Positions 58,457 through 64,000 of a stretch of DNA of 64,000 nt are shown in pieces. The DNA comes from Actinoplanes lobatus (GTDB taxonomy: Bacteria > Actinomycetota > Actinomycetes > Mycobacteriales > Micromonosporaceae). Below the pieces are notes generated by a model. The model searched no databases. It worked only from the letters and a program-made list of their open reading frames with translations, and had not been told where the DNA came from. Position 1 is the first letter of the stretch. Each line of letters opens with the position of its first letter. The translations under genes and the position numbers were made by a program. Location of the stretch: positions 1,741,001-1,805,000 of the forward strand of contig NZ_JACHNC010000001.1 in NCBI RefSeq assembly GCF_014205215.1, written 5' to 3'.

Positions 58457-60115
58457 TCAGCGCCGGCCGATGCCCAGGACCGGCTTCGTCACCGCTTCGA
58501 AGAAGTCGTTGCCCTTGTCGTCGACCACGATGAAGGCCGGGAAGTCCTCGACCTCGATCTTCCAGACCGCCTCCATGCCGAGCTCCGGGAACTCCAGCAC
58601 CTCGACGTGACGGATGCAGTCCTGGGCGAGGCGGGCCGCCGGGCCGCCGATCGAGCCGAGGTAGAACCCGCCGTGGGCCTGGCAGGCGTCGGTGACCTGC
58701 TTGGACCGGTTGCCCTTGGCGAGCATCACCATCGACCCACCGGCCGCCTGGAACTTCTCGACGTAGGAGTCCATCCGGCCGGCCGTGGTCGGCCCGAAGG
58801 AGCCGGAGGCGTACCCCTCGGGGGTCTTGGCCGGGCCGGCGTAGTAGACCGCGTGGTCGCGCAGGTAGTCCGGCATCGGCTGGCCGGCGTCGAGCCGCTC
58901 GGCGATCTTGGCGTGCGCGATGTCCCGGGCCACCACCAGCGGGCCGGTCAGCGACAGCCGGGTCTTCACCGGGTACTTGCTCAGCTCCGCGCGGATCTCG
59001 GCCATCGGCCTGTTCAGGTCGATGTTGACGACGGGCGACTCGTCCAGGTCGACGTCGGGCAGGTAGCGGGCCGGGTCGGTCTCCAGCCGCTCCAGCCACA
59101 CGCCGGACGGGGTGATCTTGGCGACCGCCTGCCGGTCCGCCGAGCAGGAGACCGCGATCGCGACCGGGCAGGACGCGCCGTGCCGGGGCAGGCGGATCAC
59201 CCGGACGTCGTGGCAGAAGTACCGTCCGCCGAACTGTGCGCCGATGCCGAAGTCCCGGGTCAGCTCCAGGACCGCGGCCTCCAGCTCCAGGTCACGGAAG
59301 CCGTGCGCCAGCATGGTGCCCGAGGTGGGCAGGTTGTCCAGGTACTTCGCGGAGGCCAGCTTCGCGGTCTTCAGCGCGTGCTCGGCGCTGGTGCCGCCGA
59401 CGACCACGGCCAGGTGGTACGGCGGGCACGCCGACGTCCCGATGAGGCGCAGCTTCTCGTCCAGGAACTGCATCATCCGCTGCGGGTTCAGCAGCGCCTT
59501 CGTCTCCTGGTACAGGTACGACTTGTTGGCCGAGCCGCCGCCCTTGGCCATGAACAGGAACTTGTACGCGTCCGGCTGGCCACCCGGGTCCTCGGCGTAC
59601 AGCTCGATCTGGGCCGGCAGGTTGGTCCCGGTGTTCTTCTCGTCCCACATGGTGATCGGGGCGAGCTGCGAGTACCGCAGGTTGAGCCGGGTGTAGGCCT
59701 GGTAGACGCCGAGGGCGATGGCCGCCTCGTCGGTGCCGTCGGTGAGCACGTGCCGGCCGCGCTTGCCCATCACGATCGCGGTGCCGGTGTCCTGGCACAT
59801 CGGCAGCACCCCGCCGGCCGCGATGTTCGCGTTGCGCAGCAGGTCCAGCGCGACGAACCGGTCGTTCGGCGACGCCTTCGGGTCGTCGATGATCGAGCGC
59901 AGCTGGGCCAGGTGGGCGGGCCGCAGGTAGTGCGCGATGTCGTGCATCGCCTCCGCGGTGAGCTGGGTGAGCGCCGCCGGATCGACGGTCAGGAACCGTC
60001 GGCCGCCCGGACCCTCGACGACATCCACGCCCTCGTCGGTGACCAGGCGGTACTCGGTCATGTCCGCACCGGTCGGGAGGAGCGGCGAGTAGCTGAAATC
60101 GGCGCCTCTGCTCAT
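58457..60115 (-). CDS. Class I fumarate hydratase (Fe-S)
   Basis: A 552-residue [4Fe-4S] fumarase. Candidate cluster cysteines are in [23 protein letters not shown] and AVSCSADRQ. It also has [18 protein letters not shown] and the C-terminal domain with [20 protein letters not shown]. The start at 60115 ([10 protein letters not shown]) has TAGGCT 8 nt upstream, implying a leaderless mRNA; a longer frame starts inside that promoter. A class II enzyme is encoded at 53.3 kb, so the genome has an oxygen-stable and an oxygen-sensitive fumarase close together. The shared fumarase/tartrate dehydratase family leaves tartrate as a minor alternative. Confidence 0.93.
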   Translation of the reverse strand: MSRGADFSYSPLLPTGADMTEYRLVTDEGVDVVEGPGGRRFLTVDPAALTQLTAEAMHDIAHYLRPAHLAQLRSIIDDPKASPNDRFVALDLLRNANIAAGGVLPMCQDTGTAIVMGKRGRHVLTDGTDEAAIALGVYQAYTRLNLRYSQLAPITMWDEKNTGTNLPAQIELYAEDPGGQPDAYKFLFMAKGGGSANKSYLYQETKALLNPQRMMQFLDEKLRLIGTSACPPYHLAVVVGGTSAEHALKTAKLASAKYLDNLPTSGTMLAHGFRDLELEAAVLELTRDFGIGAQFGGRYFCHDVRVIRLPRHGASCPVAIAVSCSADRQAVAKITPSGVWLERLETDPARYLPDVDLDESPVVNIDLNRPMAEIRAELSKYPVKTRLSLTGPLVVARDIAHAKIAERLDAGQPMPDYLRDHAVYYAGPAKTPEGYASGSFGPTTAGRMDSYVEKFQAAGGSMVMLAKGNRSKQVTDACQAHGGFYLGSIGGPAARLAQDCIRHVEVLEFPELGMEAVWKIEVEDFPAFIVVDDKGNDFFEAVTKPVLGIGRR

Positions 60116-60177
60116 GAGCGGCAAGCCTAGGCCAGCGAGGCCGTGCCGCGCGAACCACTCCCCGGAGCTTCCCCGCA

Positions 60178-61470
60178 TCAGGAGAACGGCAGGTAGGCCA
60201 TGTCCCTCCCGGACGCCGCGATCATCCCGTCCGGACCGACCGCGAAGACCTTCGCATCGGTACGCACATCGGCACGAACCGCCCCGTTCGACGGGGTCAG
60301 CGCGGTCACCCTGTTCTTCGAGACGACGATCACGGCGTACGGGGTGAGCGCCGCACCGACCTCACCCCGCCCGTCCAGCCGCCAGACCGCCTTGTCCTTG
60401 GCGAACGAGTACCCGCGTACCTGATCGCCCTTGCGGATGACGGCGTACGCGTCGTTGAGGGTGAGCACGGTCGACTCCTTGTCGCCGTACCACAGGTCGC
60501 GCCCGTCGTAGCCGTTGATCAGCACCTCCCGCCCGTACGGGTCGACGCCGAGCACCACGTTGTAGCCGCCGGCCGGATCGCGCTCCTGGTCGCAGGCCGA
60601 CCCGTTGTCGGCGGTACGCAGGTTCAGCCCGTCCCGCCGCCACACCACCTGGCCGCCCGGCGGGTTCCCGGCCACCACGTCGTAGTAGCAGGTGCCGTCC
60701 TTGGCGGTGCCGGTGATCGTCAGGACCCGGCCGCCGACCACCGCGACCCGCTGCTGCCGGCCGGGCCGCACGGTCTGCACGAGCCGTCCGCTCGCCGTGT
60801 CGATCACCCGGATCTGCCCGTCGTGCGGCAGCCCGAGCAGCCCGGGCAGGACGGGCGGCCCGGCCACGTCGTCGTCCACCTTGTTGGAGGAGAGCCGCCG
60901 GGTGTCCGGCAGATCGGGGTTGGCGGCGTCCAGGACGAACCCGATGCTTCCGGTGCCGACCGACCAGAGCTGTTCACCGGAGCGCGGGTCCCAGGCGGTG
61001 AGCCGGCAGTCGTCGCCGTCGGAACAGCTCAGGTCCACGATCGCGTCCTGGTAGGTCCAGACCGCCGTGGCACCGGTGTCGGAACGCCGTACCGTGCCGG
61101 TGGCCGGGTCGAGGACCTGGTAGCCCTTGGTCAGCAGGCGGCCGGTCACCACGACGGCGTTGGCGCCCTTGCCGGCGATCGAGGCCCAGTCGGCGTCCGA
61201 GGACCAGAGTTTGACGGCGGCGGTCAGGCCGTAGGCCTCCACCGAGGTCCGGTACTCGACGATCACCGAGTCCCCGGCGATCGCGATGCTCTGCGGCGAC
61301 CCGCCCAGCTGCTGCTGCCAGCGGGCCCCGGGCGCGATCGGCCCGCTCGTGTTGATCCACGACCAGAGCTGCGGGAACGGGTTCCACACGCCGGTCGCGG
61401 CCAGCACGGTGACGACGACCGTGGCGGCGACCAGCGTGTATCCCTTCCAGGAACCGCCTCCGGAGGCCAT
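60178..61470 (-). CDS. Membrane-anchored PQQ-like beta-propeller protein
   Basis: A 430-residue protein with one N-terminal membrane segment ([20 protein letters not shown], about 10-29) and an outer beta-propeller. Its PQQ-like repeats are weaker than in the two other proteins of this type in the window ([33 protein letters not shown]). Two cysteine pairs may stabilise loops ([17 protein letters not shown] with GSACDQ). The start at ATG 61470 has TACCCT 6 nt upstream. Its function is unknown. Confidence 0.78.
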   Translation of the reverse strand: MASGGGSWKGYTLVAATVVVTVLAATGVWNPFPQLWSWINTSGPIAPGARWQQQLGGSPQSIAIAGDSVIVEYRTSVEAYGLTAAVKLWSSDADWASIAGKGANAVVVTGRLLTKGYQVLDPATGTVRRSDTGATAVWTYQDAIVDLSCSDGDDCRLTAWDPRSGEQLWSVGTGSIGFVLDAANPDLPDTRRLSSNKVDDDVAGPPVLPGLLGLPHDGQIRVIDTASGRLVQTVRPGRQQRVAVVGGRVLTITGTAKDGTCYYDVVAGNPPGGQVVWRRDGLNLRTADNGSACDQERDPAGGYNVVLGVDPYGREVLINGYDGRDLWYGDKESTVLTLNDAYAVIRKGDQVRGYSFAKDKAVWRLDGRGEVGAALTPYAVIVVSKNRVTALTPSNGAVRADVRTDAKVFAVGPDGMIAASGRDMAYLPFS

Positions 61471-61527
61471 GCGGGCAGGGTAATGACCTTCGATCCGGGA
61501 ACCCGCCAGCACGGAAAGTCCGTGTCG

Positions 61528-62022
61528 TCAGGTTATCCGCGCATTTGTCGCCGACCGAACCAGCGGCACGGTCCGGTACGGGATCAGCTCGGCGAGCGCG
61601 ATGATCGTGTGGGCCCGGCCGATGCCCGCGTAGCCGACGATCTGGTCGATCACCCGTTGCAGGTCGGCGTTGGAGCGGGCCACGATCCGGCACAGGATGT
61701 CCCCGCCGCCGGTGATCGTGTGCGCCTCCAGGACCTCGGGGATCTCGGCCAGGTGCTCGGCGACGGCGTCGTGCCCGTACCTCTGGATGATCTCCAATGT
61801 CACGAAGCTGGTGACCCCGAAGCCGATCGCGGCCGGCTGGACCTCGGGCCCGAAGCCCTTGATCGCGCCCCGCGCGATCAGCTTGTCCAGCCGCGCCTGC
61901 ACCGTGCCGCGGGCCACCGCGAGCCGCCGGGAGAGTTCCAGCACACCGATCCGCGGCTCGGCCGCGAGCAGCGAGATGAGCCGCGCGTCGAGCGGATCCA
62001 GCTGGACAGTCTGCTCACCCAT
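61528..62022 (-). CDS. Lrp/AsnC-family transcriptional regulator
   Basis: A 164-residue regulator with an N-terminal HTH (about 10-55, LDARLISLLAAEPRIGVLEL then ARGTVQARLDKL) and a C-terminal RAM/AsnC ligand domain (about 75-150, GFGVTSFVTLEI and TGGGDILCRIVARSNADLQR). Such regulators bind amino acids. It is divergent from an RDD-hisC-type pair, so an amino acid related target is possible. TAGCTT ends 6 nt upstream of the ATG. Confidence 0.9.
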   Translation of the reverse strand: MGEQTVQLDPLDARLISLLAAEPRIGVLELSRRLAVARGTVQARLDKLIARGAIKGFGPEVQPAAIGFGVTSFVTLEIIQRYGHDAVAEHLAEIPEVLEAHTITGGGDILCRIVARSNADLQRVIDQIVGYAGIGRAHTIIALAELIPYRTVPLVRSATNARIT

Positions 62023-62215
62023 GGCGTGAAGCTACCGCACCGATTGCGCAGGTTGATCAGCCATGAACGCGACGGTTGCCCAGCCCGGCCCGAAGGATCA
62101 CCGTGAGGCGGAAGCACCGGCCTCCGGACGGTGACGACCTGTGACACTGTGAGCAGGCCCAGCGGACCGGTCAGCCCGCAGGGAATCGTCAAGATGTCGT
62201 GGTAAAGGTTTGCGC

Positions 62216-63163
62216 ATGAGTTCCGTTCCCGCGGGTTGGTACAAGGATCCCGCCGACACCAGCACCCAGCGCTACTGGGACGGTGAGGGCTGGGTGGGCA
62301 AGGCCATCCCGGCGGACGCGGTGCCACCGGACGGCCCACCGCCCACGGAGGAGCCGGAGCCGCCCACCCCGGTCACGCCGGCCGCGCCCACCATCGTGAC
62401 CCCCGCCCCCGCGCCGGCCCCCGGCCCGCAGCCGGGTCCGCCGCCCGGCTGGGGCCCGCAACCGCCGCCGCCACCGGGATGGCAGCCCCCGCCCGGCATG
62501 CAGCCGCCGCCGGGCTGGAAGCAGGCCGGCGCGCAGCCGATTCACCCCTACCTCTACCCGATGCCCGAGGTCCGGCCGCACGGCATGGTGCTGGCCGGGC
62601 TCGGCCGGCGGCTCACCGCCCGGCTCGTCGACATCGCCGCGGTGCTGCTGCTGAACATCCTGGTCAACGGCTACTTCGTGTACATGTACTGGCAGGACTT
62701 CCGGCCGATCCTCACCGATTACATGGACCAGATCGAGGCCGGCGTCGCCGCCCCGGTGGTCCAGCAGCCCCCGGAGCGGATGCAGACGCTGTCGGTGGCC
62801 ATCGTCATGATCGCCACGCTGCTCTGGCTGCTCTACGAGGCGCCGTCGATCGCCAGCACCGGGCAGACCCTGGGCAAGCGGCTGATGGGGATCAAGGTCG
62901 TCCCGGTAGAGAAGACCGGCCCGATCGGGTTCGGCCGGGCCTTCACCCGCTGGGCCCGGCTCGGCATGTGGACCCTCTTCTGGTGGTGCGGCATCGGCCT
63001 GGTCATCCAGTTCGTGGCCGCGCTGTCCCCCGTCTTCGACCCCCGGCTGCGGCAGGCGTGGCACGACAAGGCCGCGGCCACCGTCGTGGTCGCCGTACCG
63101 CCCGGGGCGCAACCCACCATCGACGCCGCCACCCGCGACGACAACCCCGGAGGACCGCAATGA
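62216..63163 (+). CDS. RDD-family membrane protein with N-terminal DUF2510
   Basis: A 315-residue protein. It begins with a DUF2510 motif (PAGWYKDPADTSTQRYWDG, about 5-23), then a long Pro/Gly-rich linker (about 35-110). An RDD domain with three hydrophobic segments follows (LVDIAAVLLLNILVNGYFVY, IVMIATLLWLLYEAPSIAS, MWTLFWWCGIGLVIQFVAAL) and carries GQTLGKRLMGIKVV. Function is unknown. Its TGA overlaps the ATG of the aminotransferase gene. Confidence 0.85.
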   Translation: MSSVPAGWYKDPADTSTQRYWDGEGWVGKAIPADAVPPDGPPPTEEPEPPTPVTPAAPTIVTPAPAPAPGPQPGPPPGWGPQPPPPPGWQPPPGMQPPPGWKQAGAQPIHPYLYPMPEVRPHGMVLAGLGRRLTARLVDIAAVLLLNILVNGYFVYMYWQDFRPILTDYMDQIEAGVAAPVVQQPPERMQTLSVAIVMIATLLWLLYEAPSIASTGQTLGKRLMGIKVVPVEKTGPIGFGRAFTRWARLGMWTLFWWCGIGLVIQFVAALSPVFDPRLRQAWHDKAAATVVVAVPPGAQPTIDAATRDDNPGGPQ

Positions 63164-64000
63164 CCCGGCTCACCCGTGCCGATCTGGACGCGCTGCCCGA
63201 CTACGTGCCCGGCCGCAACGTCGCCGACCTCGCCCGGGAGCTGGGCATCGCCGAGGCGATCAAGCTGGCCAGCAACGAGGTGCCGTACGGTCCGCTGCCC
63301 GGGGTCGTGGAGGCGATCACCGAGGCCGCCCGGACCGTCCACCGGTACCCGGACATGGGCGTGGTCCAGCTGCGCGACCGGATCGGCGAGCGGTTCGGCG
63401 TCGCCCCGGAGCGGGTGGTCACCGGCTGCGGTTCGGTGGCGCTGGCCGAGATCCTGGTGAAGGCGACCTGCCTGCCGGGCGACGAGATCGTCTACTCCTG
63501 GCGGTCCTTCGAGGCGTACCCGATCATCGCGGCCGGCGGCGGCGCCACCAGCGTCCGGGTGCCGAACACCGCGGCGCACGGGCACGACCTGACCGCGATC
63601 GCCGAGGCGATCACCGACCAGACCCGGCTCGTCTTCGTCTGCAACCCGAACAACCCGACCGGCACCAGCCTGCGCCGGGCCGAGCTGGACCGGTTCCTCG
63701 GCGAGGTGCCGTCGGACGTGCTCGTGGTGCTCGACGAGGCGTACCGGGAGTTCGTCACCGACCCGGACGTGCCGGACGGCCTGGAGACGTACGGGGACCG
63801 CCCCAACGTCGTGGTCCTGCGCACCATGAGCAAGGCGTGGGGCCTGGCCGGTCTGCGGATGGGCTACCTGGTCGCCCAGCCGGAGATCGCGGCCACCATC
63901 CGCAAGGTGGTCACCCCGTTCTCCACCAGTCTGGTCGCGCAGGCGGCCGCCCTCGCCGCCCTCGACCAGGAGGCCGAGGTCCGCCGCCGGTGCGCCGAGG
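63160..64000 (+). CDS. hisC: Histidinol-phosphate aminotransferase-like (HisC-type), partial
   Basis: PLP-dependent class I/II aminotransferase; the first 280 codons are in the window. N-terminal features are IKLASNEVPYGPLP and RYPDMG. The PLP region includes VTGCGSVALAEILVK, CNPNNPTGT and DEAYREF, and the PLP lysine lies in TMSKAWGLAGLRMGY. GGAGG lies 5 nt upstream of the ATG, which overlaps the RDD stop. The family includes aromatic aminotransferases, so the histidine role is probable but not certain without more context. Confidence 0.82.
   Translation, partial: MTRLTRADLDALPDYVPGRNVADLARELGIAEAIKLASNEVPYGPLPGVVEAITEAARTVHRYPDMGVVQLRDRIGERFGVAPERVVTGCGSVALAEILVKATCLPGDEIVYSWRSFEAYPIIAAGGGATSVRVPNTAAHGHDLTAIAEAITDQTRLVFVCNPNNPTGTSLRRAELDRFLGEVPSDVLVVLDEAYREFVTDPDVPDGLETYGDRPNVVVLRTMSKAWGLAGLRMGYLVAQPEIAATIRKVVTPFSTSLVAQAAALAALDQEAEVRRRCAE

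Overview
The window is high-GC actinobacterial chromosome. GTG and TTG starts are common. Mycothiol synthase (MshD), GlnR, DUF1416, DUF3263, DUF4031 and DUF4032 proteins, an AfsR-type regulator, an MsiK-type ATPase and a Cys-codon leader peptide together point to a Micromonosporaceae-like genome, with Actinoplanes as my best guess. No rRNA, CRISPR array, prophage or insertion sequence was seen. One tRNA (Thr, anticodon TGT) is present.

Layout. 1-3.9 kb: pstS-pstC-pstA-pstB phosphate importer on the minus strand behind a PHO box. 4-9.3 kb: mshD and glnR, a membrane protein, an LmeA-like DUF2993 protein, and a sulfur unit (25-codon Cys leader peptide, rhodanese, DUF1416). From memory this resembles the M. 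tuberculosis Rv0814c-Rv0820 region. 9.3-20.3 kb: AI-2E-type permease, GroES-like protein, PrsW protease, FUSC protein, HD hydrolase, DUF4031, GlpD, GroEL with two CIRCE operators, and small membrane or acetyltransferase genes. 20.5-22 kb: threonine synthase under a SAM-I riboswitch. 22.1-28.9 kb: an ABC permease with an unusual hydrolase-ABC ATPase fusion, a lipoprotein, a CDC48-like AAA ATPase and DUF3263. 29-33 kb: N-acetylglucosamine catabolism (DeoR regulator, SIS protein, ROK kinase, NagA). 32.9-41.1 kb: PAP2 phosphatase, secreted trypsin-like protease, DUF4032 kinase-like protein, a two-RCK channel-like protein, a secreted unknown, an acetyltransferase and a PQQ-type propeller. 41.2-42.5 kb: msiK and tRNA-Thr.

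42.5-49.6 kb is the accessory highlight. A five-gene minus-strand unit (BesD-like Fe/2-oxoglutarate dioxygenase, a non-actinobacterial-type argininosuccinate synthase, a formyltransferase, an APC permease and a RidA-like protein) faces a two-gene plus-strand unit (SDR and a YgeW/N-acyl-ornithine-type carbamoyltransferase). I read this as an uncharacterised pathway that hydroxylates, carbamoylates and possibly guanidylates or formylates a free amino acid and moves it across the membrane. A sigma70-like promoter with a palindrome in its spacer and a structured RNA ahead of the permease suggest dedicated control.

49.6-64 kb returns to core functions: a secreted propeller protein, RlmB-type methyltransferase, CysS, class II fumarase translationally coupled to an AfsR/SARP regulator, a lipoprotein, class I fumarase, another propeller, an Lrp/AsnC regulator, an RDD protein and the start of a HisC-type aminotransferase.

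A recurring signal is a TANNNT -10-like hexamer 6-8 nt upstream of the start codon in about a dozen genes, suggesting many leaderless mRNAs. I used it to choose several starts.
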